IMG/VR virus record: IMGVR_UViG_3300049596_000081
Span: 1 to 29,993 of that record
Reading direction: 5' to 3' (one strand)
Origin: a virus
Length of the DNA stretch: 29,993 nucleotides
Part shown: positions 1 through 6,062 of the stretch, piece by piece
Numbering within the stretch: position 1 is the stretch's first letter
Layout: the number at the start of each line of letters is the position of its first letter
Notes under the pieces: model-generated
The model's database searches: none
Told to the model about the DNA's origin: nothing
Seen by the model: the letters and a program-made list of their open reading frames with translations, nothing else
Translations under genes and position numbers: made by a program

Positions 1-56
1 GGGACAACCCCACAGGACACATACGATAGCCTTATTAAGGTTACGGACAACGGGCC
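1..56. repeat. Direct repeat of 28626-28681 (56 bp identical)
   Basis: Bases 1-56 equal 28626-28681 exactly, and the copies diverge at base 57 (A versus G). This is the conserved 5' end of the fibre gene, present at both ends of the window. Confidence 0.95.
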
Positions 57-1059
57 ATTAAGCGGTACGGCTAAATACCTATCTGATGGATTGGGTAATG
101 ATTCGGTTCTTGCTTTGTCAAACGCACGGGTAGGTGTGGCAAGCACTTCGCCTCTTGCTCCACTTCACATTGGAAATACAACCATCAATAATGCTGCAAT
201 CGGCAGTTCTTTAGTTCGTCTTTTATCTCGTTCTACTGCAAACGATGTACAAGAGATAGGCTTGGGTGGCGAGGGAAGTATTACAATGTCTGCGATTGGC
301 AACCTTGTAACCGATGGCGGTAATTTTGCAAAAGGGGCGATTTACTTTGCAACGAGAGATGTTACTACGAATACTGCTCCAACCGAGCGTATGCGAATCA
401 CCGCAGCAGGCAACGTAGGCATCGGCACGGATGCGCCTGATACTTTGGTTACTTTGGGTAGTGCGGCTCGTACTGATAACACCGCAGGAATTAAAATCTT
501 TAGAGGTGGCGGCACTGCCTCTTACGCTACTTATGGATTTTCGGGTAACGCAGTTATCAATTCAGTAGGTGGTGACCTTGTTATTCAGCGTGAAAGCTCG
601 GAGCGTGCCCGTTTCACTACCGCAGGTCTTTGCTTTAATGGTGACTTCGCAGCAGCCAACGCCCTTGATGACTACGAAGAAGGCACTTTTACTCCGACTG
701 TTGAAGGAAGCAGCACCGCAGGTACTGCTACTTATTCTTTTCAAGAAGGCAAATACACTAAAATAGGAAGGCAAGTGTCTTGTCAAATAGATTTGGGATA
801 TTCAAGCGGAACGGGAACGGGAAACTTAAGAATCTCAGGACTTCCATTTGCTGATGCTACTTTAGCTAATCCCGCAGTAACCATTGGCTATTTAGACGGA
901 ATCACGTTGACCGCACTTAACTATGCTATGGCTTACATTGCAAGTGCTCAAACAAGAATTGATATTGTTCAAATACCCACAGGCGGTGGTGCTTTAACAA
1001 GCGTTGCATACGATGCCGCAGGTCGCATAATTCTAAACGTAACATACCCAACCGCTTAA
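1..1059 (+). CDS. Tail fibre / receptor-binding-like protein, allele A (5' partial)
   Basis: The reading frame is open from base 1. Position 1 aligns in frame with codon 7 of the second fibre copy (start 28608), so only about six residues are missing and the full protein would be about 358 aa. The first roughly 25 encoded residues are near identical to the second copy. The middle contains a GNVGIGT motif, and a hinge-like stretch NALDDYEEGTFTPTVEG is shared with the second copy, while the sequences between and after these diverge. GNVGIGT-type repeats and EEGTFTPT segments are familiar from phage tail fibres and other virion appendages. The likely role is a trimeric host-contact fibre. The function comes from motif and context, and no receptor can be inferred. 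See the finding on terminal alleles. Confidence 0.7.
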   Translation, partial: GTTPQDTYDSLIKVTDNGPLSGTAKYLSDGLGNDSVLALSNARVGVASTSPLAPLHIGNTTINNAAIGSSLVRLLSRSTANDVQEIGLGGEGSITMSAIGNLVTDGGNFAKGAIYFATRDVTTNTAPTERMRITAAGNVGIGTDAPDTLVTLGSAARTDNTAGIKIFRGGGTASYATYGFSGNAVINSVGGDLVIQRESSERARFTTAGLCFNGDFAAANALDDYEEGTFTPTVEGSSTAGTATYSFQEGKYTKIGRQVSCQIDLGYSSGTGTGNLRISGLPFADATLANPAVTIGYLDGITLTALNYAMAYIASAQTRIDIVQIPTGGGALTSVAYDAAGRIILNVTYPTA

Positions 1060-1071
1060 TAACTAAACAAA

Positions 1072-1329
1072 ATGATTGAAGAAGTAATCTACATCAGCGC
1101 ATTCAACGTCAAATTAGACGGACAAATTGAAGTACGCAAAACCACCGATGTAACCAAAGACGGAGCCGTTATCGCTTCCTCTTATTGGCGCGTGGTGCTT
1201 GCAGTTAACGACCCTGCTGCCGATGAGGTATTGGGAGTTAATGGCTACTACCGCACCCTTGCCAACGATGCTTGGGCAATGATTCCTGCACCTGTTGCAG
1301 AAGTTGTAGCAGAAGGCGAAGAAGCGTAA
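1072..1329 (+). CDS. Small conserved protein following the fibre, allele A
   Basis: This 85-aa protein begins MIEEVIYISAFNVKLDG. I do not recognise a named domain. It is predicted soluble with mixed alpha/beta character and ends in an Ala/Val/Glu-rich tail. A second copy at 29566 is almost identical, differing mainly at scattered positions and in lacking the last four residues (GEEA). It lies 12 bp after the fibre gene in both copies, so it probably works with the fibre, for example as a fibre chaperone or small tail protein. That role is inferred from position only. Confidence 0.75.
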   Translation: MIEEVIYISAFNVKLDGQIEVRKTTDVTKDGAVIASSYWRVVLAVNDPAADEVLGVNGYYRTLANDAWAMIPAPVAEVVAEGEEA

Positions 1330-1357
1330 ATTAGCAGGGAATTAAAACCCCCTACTG

Positions 1358-1492
1358 ATGGAACACCTACAACAACGGCTTGATGCATTAAAGCAGCAAG
1401 AGGCGAATCTAATAATGCAATTAGATGAGGTTCGTGTCTTGGTATCTGCATACGAGAACACCCTAAACAAAGATGACAAAGGAGTCGGCTGA
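1358..1492 (+). CDS. Short coiled-coil protein (44 aa), copy A
   Basis: The ORF encodes a 44-aa, Gln/Leu-rich peptide starting MEHLQQRLDALKQQEANL. Hydrophobics recur in a heptad-like pattern over residues 4-36, so a single coiled-coil helix is likely. Its 3' end overlaps the next ORF by 20 bp in another frame, which suggests translational coupling. The same gene recurs at 29812, with one base change in the overlapping part (A1412 versus C29866). A comparable small coiled-coil peptide often sits before the holin in phages of this group; this is a recollection, not a search result. The function is unknown. Confidence 0.6.
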   Translation: MEHLQQRLDALKQQEANLIMQLDEVRVLVSAYENTLNKDDKGVG

Positions 1493-1539
1493 TAGCGTAA
1501 TCACGTCTTGGTCTTTAACGGGAGCAGGACTTCTCGTAA
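1413..1539. repeat. 127-bp exact repeat of the window's 3' end (29867-29993)
   Basis: Bases 1413-1539 match 29867-29993 without a mismatch, and the base just upstream differs (A1412/C29866). The match runs to the last base of the window. This is the natural circularisation overlap. Confidence 0.95.
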
Positions 1540-1643
1540 GCTACGCCCATCAAATGTTGGGTTTAGCCGTACTTGTAACCTCACTTGCGTACACTCTTTG
1601 GAAGTGGCGAAGGGACTACAAGAAGGACAAAGGTGCTAATTGA
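1473..1643 (+). CDS. Small membrane protein, holin candidate
   Basis: This 56-aa protein has a short polar N-terminus (MTKESADSVITSW), a hydrophobic stretch over about residues 13-43 long enough for one or two short transmembrane segments, and a strongly basic C-terminus (KWRRDYKKDKGAN). That is the usual layout of a small phage holin. It lies four genes upstream of the M15 peptidase and overlaps both its neighbours. Holins share little sequence, so the call rests on topology and position. Which of this and the next membrane protein is the true holin cannot be decided here. Confidence 0.6.
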   Translation: MTKESADSVITSWSLTGAGLLVSYAHQMLGLAVLVTSLAYTLWKWRRDYKKDKGAN

Positions 1644-1824
1644 GCGCATCTTCGGTAATCCGAAGACTACTCTACTTGGGCTGATTATTATCGGCCTTTG
1701 TTTTGTTTTGGTGTTTTACGAGAAAGCAACGCTCACGGAGATGAGTGCATTTATGGTAGGTGCATTTGCACTTATGTTTTTGAAAGACCCAAAAGACGAT
1801 GGCAAAGCAACAGGCGGTAAGTAG
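1633..1824 (+). CDS. Two-helix small membrane protein, holin or antiholin candidate
   Basis: From a GTG start at 1633 this encodes 63 aa. There is no ATG in frame near the start. A TTG at 1585 is possible, but GTG follows an A/G-rich stretch and gives a compact protein overlapping the previous stop by 11 bp. Residues about 12-30 (TTLLGLIIIGLCFVLVFY) and 38-52 (SAFMVGAFALMFL) are hydrophobic, separated by a short charged loop (EKATLTE), and the tail is charged. Two adjacent small membrane proteins before a peptidase fit a holin plus partner arrangement. Confidence 0.6.
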   Translation: MLIERIFGNPKTTLLGLIIIGLCFVLVFYEKATLTEMSAFMVGAFALMFLKDPKDDGKATGGK

Positions 1825-1927
1825 GCATATCAGCAAAAGCAAGAAGCGAGGCAAGCATTCCAAGAGTGCAAGCAGCAATAAGGCGAGCAAGAACTACTCC
1901 AAGCCCTACAAGTCGCAAGGGCGATGA
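1799..1927 (+). CDS. Lys/Ser-rich basic peptide of the lysis cassette (42 aa)
   Basis: The ORF encodes 42 aa with about a dozen lysines, several arginines and many serines, ending KPYKSQGR. It overlaps the preceding gene by 26 bp, and its stop overlaps the peptidase start (ATGA at 1924-1927). No hydrophobic segment is present. Tiny basic peptides of this kind with a similar C-terminus are, from memory, common just before the endolysin in Bacteroidetes phages. They could bind nucleic acid or anionic lipid, but no function is established from this sequence. Confidence 0.6.
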   Translation: MAKQQAVSRHISKSKKRGKHSKSASSNKASKNYSKPYKSQGR

Positions 1928-2349
1928 CCAAGAACTTCACCCTCGCAGAACTGACTGCTACAAAAACAGGGCTTCCTAACGCTTTACCCAAGCACTTGGA
2001 ACCTAACCTCCGTGCGCTTGCAGAAAACGTCTTACAACCCACGAGAGATGCATTAGGTGCGGTGAAAGTAACGAGTGCATACCGCAGCCCTGCGGTGAAT
2101 AGCAAAGTAGGGGGAGCAAAGACCTCGCAGCACGTACAAGGCCAAGCTGCGGACTTGAAATGCGAAGCAGGCAATGATGTTTTATTTTATTGGATTAAGG
2201 ACAATTTAGACTTTGACCAACTCATTTGGGAATTTGGCTCTGATACTGCGCCATCGTGGGTTCACGTTAGTTACTCAAGTAGCAAGAACCGAAAACAAAT
2301 CCTAAAAGCAGTCAAACACAATGGCAAAACTAAATACCTCCTCTTTTGA
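1924..2349 (+). CDS. M15-family peptidase, endolysin
   Basis: This 141-aa protein matches the Peptidase_M15_3 type (D-Ala-D-Ala carboxypeptidase / L-Ala-D-Glu endopeptidase fold) over nearly its whole length. The SAYRSP motif (residues 51-56) precedes the zinc-binding signature SxHxxGxAxD, giving H70 and D77, and a downstream WVHVS gives H114 as the third zinc ligand. It has no signal peptide, so it needs a holin to reach the peptidoglycan. It sits between small membrane proteins and a spanin-like gene, completing a lysis cassette. Its start overlaps the preceding stop. Confidence 0.9.
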   Translation: MTKNFTLAELTATKTGLPNALPKHLEPNLRALAENVLQPTRDALGAVKVTSAYRSPAVNSKVGGAKTSQHVQGQAADLKCEAGNDVLFYWIKDNLDFDQLIWEFGSDTAPSWVHVSYSSSKNRKQILKAVKHNGKTKYLLF

Positions 2350-2768
2350 TGAATGGCTTGACTCCCTTGAAACTAAACCCCAACCGACTTGCAATGTGGC
2401 CAATCCTGCTGACTGCGACTCTTGCGGTAGTTAGCAGTTGCGCTACTGTGAAACCAGTCCTCGAGAGTGTGATTGTAAGGGACACGGTAATTGTCACGCA
2501 GACAAAGTACCTGACCGACACGCTCGAACTGTTCAAGGACACGACAATTTACCAAGACAAGGTACGCCTTCAGCTTCAGTACATAGACCGAAAGGTGTAC
2601 GTTGAGGCTACTTGCTTGCCCGACACGATCAGAGTTACACAAACCAAGATCCTCACGAAGGAGAAGAAGCAGAGGGGATGGACTTTGGAAGGTGCAGCAG
2701 TTACGCTTGGGCTTATCCTTGTCGTTGCGTACTTCATCAAGAAGTGGATAGATAAGCTCGTAGAGTAG
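2349..2768 (+). CDS. Probable unimolecular spanin (lipobox plus C-terminal TM)
   Basis: The ATG overlaps the endolysin stop (TGATG) and encodes 139 aa. A hydrophobic N-terminal segment (about residues 16-30) ends in VSSC, a plausible signal-peptidase-II lipobox with C31 as the lipidated residue. The middle is polar and rich in beta-branched residues. The C-terminus has one clear hydrophobic segment (about residues 115-130, LGLILVVAYF) followed by KKWIDKLVE. An outer-membrane lipoprotein anchor plus an inner-membrane segment in one chain is the architecture of u-spanins such as T1 gp11, which fuse the two membranes in the last step of Gram-negative lysis. An internal ATG at 2394 would also keep the lipobox. 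The call is from architecture and context, not family similarity. Confidence 0.7.
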   Translation: MNGLTPLKLNPNRLAMWPILLTATLAVVSSCATVKPVLESVIVRDTVIVTQTKYLTDTLELFKDTTIYQDKVRLQLQYIDRKVYVEATCLPDTIRVTQTKILTKEKKQRGWTLEGAAVTLGLILVVAYFIKKWIDKLVE

Positions 2769-2955
2769 GTTTATTTGGCTTCTGCTGCACTTAAATACTA
2801 AAATGGTATAAGTGTATGCCTTGAGGTATTTGGACGCGTTAGAACGCAACTTCTTTCTTTTTCTTTGTTAAGTTTCTTTTTCTTTAAGTTGTTTGGTAAA
2901 GTTAAGAGTTGACTTACTCAGCTAATTAGTAAAGTTATAAGTTTACTAAGTAGTT

Positions 2956-2973
2956 AAGTTAACTAATTAACTT
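2956..2973. repeat. Palindrome AAGTTAA-CTAA-TTAACTT
   Basis: The two 7-base arms are perfectly complementary around CTAA. It is too AT-rich and lacks the downstream T-run of a strong intrinsic terminator, so it is more likely a protein-binding site or part of an origin. Confidence 0.6.
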
Positions 2974-2993
2974 TTAGAAAAAACAAAATAAAA

Positions 2994-3023
2994 TTGACAT
3001 AGCAAAGTCTTTATGCTAATTTG
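2994..3023 (+). promoter_or_regulatory. Candidate early promoter
   Basis: TTGACA begins at 2994, and 20 bases after the TTG comes TAATTTG at 3017-3023. This is one base short of the Bacteroidetes -7 consensus TAnnTTTG, with the normal -33/-7 spacing. It lies about 20 bp before the first early gene. Confidence 0.5.
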
Positions 3024-3042
3024 TAATGATTATAAATAATGA

Positions 3043-3345
3043 ATGATCATATTTTCATTTATTGGGATGATGTACCTTTGGCTAATGACACCAAAGTACT
3101 ACATCGGCAAGACGTTGAAGATAGAGGCGAAGGATGTGGTGATGGACTTCCAACCAGATAATTACAATCTTGGAACTGCCCTCACCTACATAATGCGTGC
3201 AGGCAAGAAACCGCACAACCCGATCTGTGACGATATCCGCAAGGCTATCGCACATCTTCAATTTGAACTTGAACGACAGAATGAGCAACGATCAGAAAGC
3301 GAAGGAAGCCAAACAACAACAGGAAAATATGCAGTACTATACTAA
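3043..3345 (+). CDS. DUF3310-like protein (putative nucleotide-kinase-related)
   Basis: The conserved part starts around residue 15 with PKYYIG and runs through DFQPDNYNLGTALTYIMRAGKK to DDIRKAIAHLQFELE. This is the DUF3310 pattern (NLGxALKYIxRAGKK...DLxKAxxYLxxE). DUF3310 occurs in many phages and is often annotated as nucleotide kinase after T7 gp1.7, although catalysis is not proven for most members. The start is uncertain: ATG at 3043 adds a hydrophobic leader, while ATG at 3085 (MTPKYYIG) gives a protein closer to the domain boundary. It is the first early gene after the control region, and its end overlaps the next ORF by 65 bp. Confidence 0.7.
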   Translation: MIIFSFIGMMYLWLMTPKYYIGKTLKIEAKDVVMDFQPDNYNLGTALTYIMRAGKKPHNPICDDIRKAIAHLQFELERQNEQRSESEGSQTTTGKYAVLY

Positions 3346-3529
3346 CCCCGCGAAACGTAGGAAGATTGACTTTATCCTTGAGGAGTGTGCTACGCTGATG
3401 GCTAACTGCGAATCCGATTACAACTCTCGCCAACAGGCGAAGTACAAAGAACAAGAGTTACTCGGTGAGATTGCCAAGATAGACCTGCACTTCGCCATCC
3501 AATGTGGATATCTGATCCCGGACAATTGA
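3281..3529 (+). CDS. Small hypothetical early protein
   Basis: This ORF encodes 82 aa starting MSNDQKAKEAKQQQENMQ. It is charged, probably mostly helical, and contains ECATLMANCESDYNSRQQAKYKEQELL in its centre with no recognisable motif. It overlaps the DUF3310 gene by 65 bp and the RusA-like gene by 28 bp, so it is embedded in a tightly packed early operon. I do not recognise a family. The frame is supported by its fit between two recognised genes. Confidence 0.6.
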   Translation: MSNDQKAKEAKQQQENMQYYTNPAKRRKIDFILEECATLMANCESDYNSRQQAKYKEQELLGEIAKIDLHFAIQCGYLIPDN

Positions 3530-3885
3530 AATCGTACAAGGTGGTTGTTGGCAAAGTGCCGAGTCTAAATGCCTTCTACTCATCTAAGCATTGGACAGTT
3601 CGTGCCAAAGCAAAGACTAAACACTGCGAAGAAGTAACGCTACAGCTTTTACAGTATGACCGCGAGCAGATCACGGATGTGCAAATCCTTTGCAGGGTAA
3701 ATTACCGATACGATATTGACAATGCGATAATGGCGGTGAAGTTTGCGCTTGACGCATTCAAGACTTGGGGTGGCGTAAAGGATGACTCACGTACCTATGT
3801 GCAGTCGCTGAAGATGGTTCACGATACAACAATTGCCAAAGACACGGCAGAAATAACTTTCACAGGTTTGTTGGTAACAGAATAA
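3502..3885 (+). CDS. rusA: RusA-like Holliday junction resolvase
   Basis: The 127-aa product carries the RusA signature. An N-terminal VPSLNAFY strand is followed by RYDIDNAIMAVKFALDAF (D71 and D73) and then GGVKDDSR (D94/D95). These acidic residues correspond to the metal-binding aspartates of the RusA family, which resolves four-way junctions and other branched DNA as a dimer. The length fits the family (about 120 aa). It probably processes replication or recombination intermediates before packaging. The gene ends just upstream of a promoter. Confidence 0.85.
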   Translation: MWISDPGQLKSYKVVVGKVPSLNAFYSSKHWTVRAKAKTKHCEEVTLQLLQYDREQITDVQILCRVNYRYDIDNAIMAVKFALDAFKTWGGVKDDSRTYVQSLKMVHDTTIAKDTAEITFTGLLVTE

Positions 3886-3916
3886 GTTGTATATTTGCAT
3901 AACTTAAAACCAATCA
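3868..3916 (+). promoter_or_regulatory. Promoter with AAAACCAATC leader
   Basis: TTG at 3868-3870 is followed after 19 bases by TATATTTG at 3890-3897, a perfect match to TAnnTTTG. The recurring leader motif AAAACCAATCA lies at 3906-3916, five bases before the ATG at 3921. Confidence 0.75.
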
Positions 3917-3920
3917 GTAT

Positions 3921-4061
3921 ATGACTTTATCATTTTCTCAAGACGTTTACACCGAGATGGTGCAAGTGCAACAAGCACAAATCCAAGCACTACAAAACAA
4001 GATACAAGAGCTTGAAGCTCGTATTGAGGTTTTGCAGCAGCAATCAATTCTATTTATCTAA
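3921..4061 (+). CDS. Small coiled-coil protein (46 aa)
   Basis: The ORF encodes a Gln/Glu-rich peptide (MTLSFSQDVYTEMVQVQQ...) with continuous heptad-like hydrophobics from about residue 13 to 44, consistent with one long coiled-coil helix. It follows a strong promoter-like site and the AAAACCAATC leader. Its TAA overlaps the next copy of that leader, which precedes the SSB-like gene. The function is unknown, perhaps a small oligomerising regulator. The evidence is its placement, its own leader and its compact composition. Confidence 0.6.
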   Translation: MTLSFSQDVYTEMVQVQQAQIQALQNKIQELEARIEVLQQQSILFI

Positions 4062-4069
4062 AACCAATC
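4060..4069 (+). promoter_or_regulatory. AAAACCAATC leader motif
   Basis: This exact copy of the motif ends six bases before the ATG at 4076 and starts at the stop codon of the preceding gene. No separate promoter precedes it, so the motif does not depend on a nearby -7 box. Confidence 0.6.
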
Positions 4070-4075
4070 TATACT

Positions 4076-4513
4076 ATGCCTAAAATTATTTCTATCACCC
4101 CTACCGGCCAATGGCAGGATTTGTACAAACTTGAGGTTCGCTTCGATTCAGGGGATTTCGGTACTGCTTTTGCTAAATCACAGACTCCTCCCTACGCAGT
4201 AGGCGAAGACGTTGAGTATACTAAGAACGAAAAGGGTACAATCAAGATCCAACGTGCAAATGCTTTTGGTGCATCTACAGGTGGAGCTTATACCCCATCA
4301 GCTCCTTCATTTGCCGCTAAGCAAGATGACCGCTCGGCTTCTATCATCCGACAGGTTGCTCTGAAGTCGGCGGTTGAATACGCTTGTGCTGCGCAACACG
4401 ATATAAACACCATTCTTGCCAATGCAGAGACCTTCAATGCTTGGATGACTGGCGCAAGTTCAGCTCCTGCCTCACACACGGAGCATTTCGCAAATCGCAA
4501 CGACCCTTTCTGA
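4076..4513 (+). CDS. Probable single-stranded-DNA-binding protein
   Basis: This 145-aa protein has an N-terminal beta-rich segment (about residues 1-60: ISITPTGQWQDLYKLEVRFDSGDFG... and GEDVEYTKNEKGTIKIQ) consistent with an OB-type fold. A low-complexity Gly/Ser/Ala/Pro linker follows, then a helical segment with RQVALKSAVEYACA, and the tail ends NRNDPF. The last residues resemble the SSB tip (DDIPF) that recruits partner proteins. Similar proteins sit beside helicase or primase genes in Bacteroidetes phages, and the next gene here is a RecA-fold ATPase. The OB fold is inferred by eye, so the SSB function is likely but not certain. Confidence 0.6.
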   Translation: MPKIISITPTGQWQDLYKLEVRFDSGDFGTAFAKSQTPPYAVGEDVEYTKNEKGTIKIQRANAFGASTGGAYTPSAPSFAAKQDDRSASIIRQVALKSAVEYACAAQHDINTILANAETFNAWMTGASSAPASHTEHFANRNDPF

Positions 4514-4540
4514 TTGGTTTTTAAATAGGTCGTCGCGTGA

Positions 4541-4566
4541 AGCCCCTCTACGGAGGGGTTTTTTTA
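4541..4566 (+). terminator. Rho-independent terminator
   Basis: CCCCTC (4543-4548), loop TACG and GAGGGG (4553-4558) form a 6-bp GC-rich hairpin followed by seven Ts (4559-4565). It closes the transcription unit that ends with the SSB-like gene. Confidence 0.85.
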
Positions 4567-4581
4567 TGTCAATTATTTTGC

Positions 4582-4600
4582 TATATTTGTAAAACCAATT
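4582..4600 (+). promoter_or_regulatory. Promoter -7 box with AAAACCAATT leader
   Basis: TATATTTG (4582-4589) is a perfect TAnnTTTG and is followed immediately by AAAACCAATT (4591-4600), 7 bases before the ATG at 4608. The -33 region overlaps the T-run of the preceding terminator and has no clear TTG. Confidence 0.65.
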
Positions 4601-4607
4601 AGAAACA

Positions 4608-5540
4608 ATGATACATCCTGATCTTCTGAGTAACGAATCATCGTTACCATATTTACAACGCGCACTCAAAGGCAAATACTATGACACGGGCAAGCTCGGT
4701 GTTTATGAAGTAGATGAATGGCTGAGGTTAAAAGATGGTGAATTTGTTGTAGTGGTCGGCCACGCCAACGTGGGCAAGACACATACTCTGCTTTACCTTA
4801 TGCTGCTTCAGTCGTATAACTTCGGCAAGAAGTGGTTGATCTACTCCGCAGAGAACGAAGTACCAAGTCTGAAGAGAAAGCTCATTGAGTTCTTGGTGTG
4901 CAAACCTATCCAAGGGATTGACGAGGGGATGATGTTCCGCAAGCTTGACTTCATAAACGAGTACTTTCAATTTGTAGACGGCAACAGGCTATTCACTGCA
5001 TTCGAACTTCTTGAGATAATGAATTCAATTAAAAACGAATGGAATTACACCGGTGCTCTTATTGATCCGTATAACTCTTTATCTACTGATCAAAAGAAAT
5101 TAGGTAAAACAGGAATGCACGAATACCACTACGAGGTAGCCTCAGCGCTTAGGGTATTCGCTCACAAGAATAATGTAACGACAATCGTAAACGCTCACCC
5201 TGTAACAGAGGCGATGCGGAAGACCTTTTACAAAGGACACAAGTACGAAGGGATGGCGATGCCTCCCAATACCTCAGATATTGAAGGAGGCGGTAAGTGG
5301 GGTAATAGATCAGACTGCGTGATCGTTATACATCGTTTTGCCGCGCACGAAACTGATTGGATTTACACGCACATTCACGTTCGTAAGGTTAAAGAGATGG
5401 AAAGTGGCGGCCGCATAACTCCTCTTGAAACTCCCTTAATCTTACAAAGCCTATTAGGTAATGTTGGTTTTATGATAAATGGTCGTAACTTGCTGCCAAT
5501 TAAAACAGATGAAACCCCTGCGACTGATGTACCCTTCTGA
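4608..5540 (+). CDS. RecA/DnaB-fold ATPase (helicase-like)
   Basis: The 310-aa product has Walker A GHANVGKT (residues 51-58), a likely catalytic glutamate in YSAENE (E82), and a Walker B strand GALIDPYN (D153). Further down, VTTIVNAHP and the glycine-rich GGGKWGNRSDCVIVIHR resemble the H3/H4 region of DnaB/Twinkle-type ATPases. There is no N-terminal primase or DnaB-N domain, so it is a bare motor of about 35 kDa. It could be a replicative helicase, a helicase loader or a recombination ATPase. The C-terminus ends TDVPF, an SSB-tip-like tail. It follows its own promoter after a terminator. Confidence 0.75.
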   Translation: MIHPDLLSNESSLPYLQRALKGKYYDTGKLGVYEVDEWLRLKDGEFVVVVGHANVGKTHTLLYLMLLQSYNFGKKWLIYSAENEVPSLKRKLIEFLVCKPIQGIDEGMMFRKLDFINEYFQFVDGNRLFTAFELLEIMNSIKNEWNYTGALIDPYNSLSTDQKKLGKTGMHEYHYEVASALRVFAHKNNVTTIVNAHPVTEAMRKTFYKGHKYEGMAMPPNTSDIEGGGKWGNRSDCVIVIHRFAAHETDWIYTHIHVRKVKEMESGGRITPLETPLILQSLLGNVGFMINGRNLLPIKTDETPATDVPF

Positions 5541-5838
5541 CGACACCCACGATCTATACATAAGGGAGAAGCAGCTAATGCTTGCCGGTACTGCGATGTG
5601 GTTAGCGAAGCAAGCAGCAGACAAAGCAAAAGGCAGAGAGGTACAAGATGACATCCTGCACCACGTTATGTCTTGCCATTACGCAGACCTACTCTTGCAG
5701 CAGTTTATTGACTACCGCCAATTCACCGAAGGCAAGATGAACGAGATGTACTTGGCGAACGCCAAGCTGCGGATTGATAGCGAGCAGATGATATACGAGA
5801 TACAACGCCTGCAGGGCATAATTGAAGATCAGCTATGA
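5527..5838 (+). CDS. Hypothetical helical protein
   Basis: From ATG 5527 this encodes 103 aa. An ATG at 5509 is also possible. The start overlaps the end of the ATPase gene by 14 bp. The sequence is almost entirely helical in character, with a hydrophobic MLAGTAMWLAKQAADKA segment, several His residues in the middle (DDILHHVMSCHYADLL) and a coiled-coil-like C-terminus (AKLRIDSEQMIYEIQRLQ). No family is recognised. Its coupling to the ATPase gene suggests a role in replication. Confidence 0.6.
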   Translation: MYPSDDTHDLYIREKQLMLAGTAMWLAKQAADKAKGREVQDDILHHVMSCHYADLLLQQFIDYRQFTEGKMNEMYLANAKLRIDSEQMIYEIQRLQGIIEDQL

Positions 5839-6062
5839 AGCAGATTCTATCACCATTTCAGAAGTACGAATGCTTTTCAGTAGATGGGGTGGACTACCTT
5901 GTTACCGATGTTACAATAATCCAAGACAAGGATGACAATTTAGTGGAATGGGCAAGTGAGATGAAGTTTAAAAGACTGAAAGACCACAAGCACTACACTA
6001 TGCCAATCACCAAGATATTAACCAATTATAAAGAGGGCAGGGCTAAACACTGCAAATGCTAA
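5835..6062 (+). CDS. Small hypothetical protein
   Basis: The 75-aa product starts with an ATGA overlap on the previous stop. The sequence is beta-rich and charged (YECFSVDGVDYLVTDVTIIQ) with a basic C-terminus ending in HCKC. No motif is recognised. Tight overlaps on both sides support it as a translated member of the replication operon. Confidence 0.55.
   Translation: MKQILSPFQKYECFSVDGVDYLVTDVTIIQDKDDNLVEWASEMKFKRLKDHKHYTMPITKILTNYKEGRAKHCKC

Larger units (their letters stand above)
2769..3042. other. AT-rich noncoding control region, candidate origin
   Basis: This is the only gene-free stretch near 300 bp. It contains a pyrimidine-rich 13-bp direct repeat (TTTCTTTTTCTTT at 2854-2866 and 2873-2885), six copies of AAGTT in the same orientation (2870, 2886, 2899, 2932, 2939, 2956), and a perfect 7-bp inverted repeat with a 4-base loop at 2956-2973. 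A promoter follows. It separates the lysis genes from the early genes. Iterated short repeats in AT-rich DNA suit a replication origin or an operator region. No protein-coding ORF here looks real. Confidence 0.55.

Noticed and set aside
2826-2866. Hairpin GCGT-TAGA-ACGC followed by a pyrimidine stretch as a terminator after the spanin gene
   Set aside because: The stem is only four to five base pairs and the tail is interrupted by C residues, so it is too weak to call.
3039-3161. Alternative 40-aa ORF starting at ATG 3039 in another frame over the DUF3310 start
   Set aside because: No recognisable sequence and it ends within the conserved DUF3310 region.
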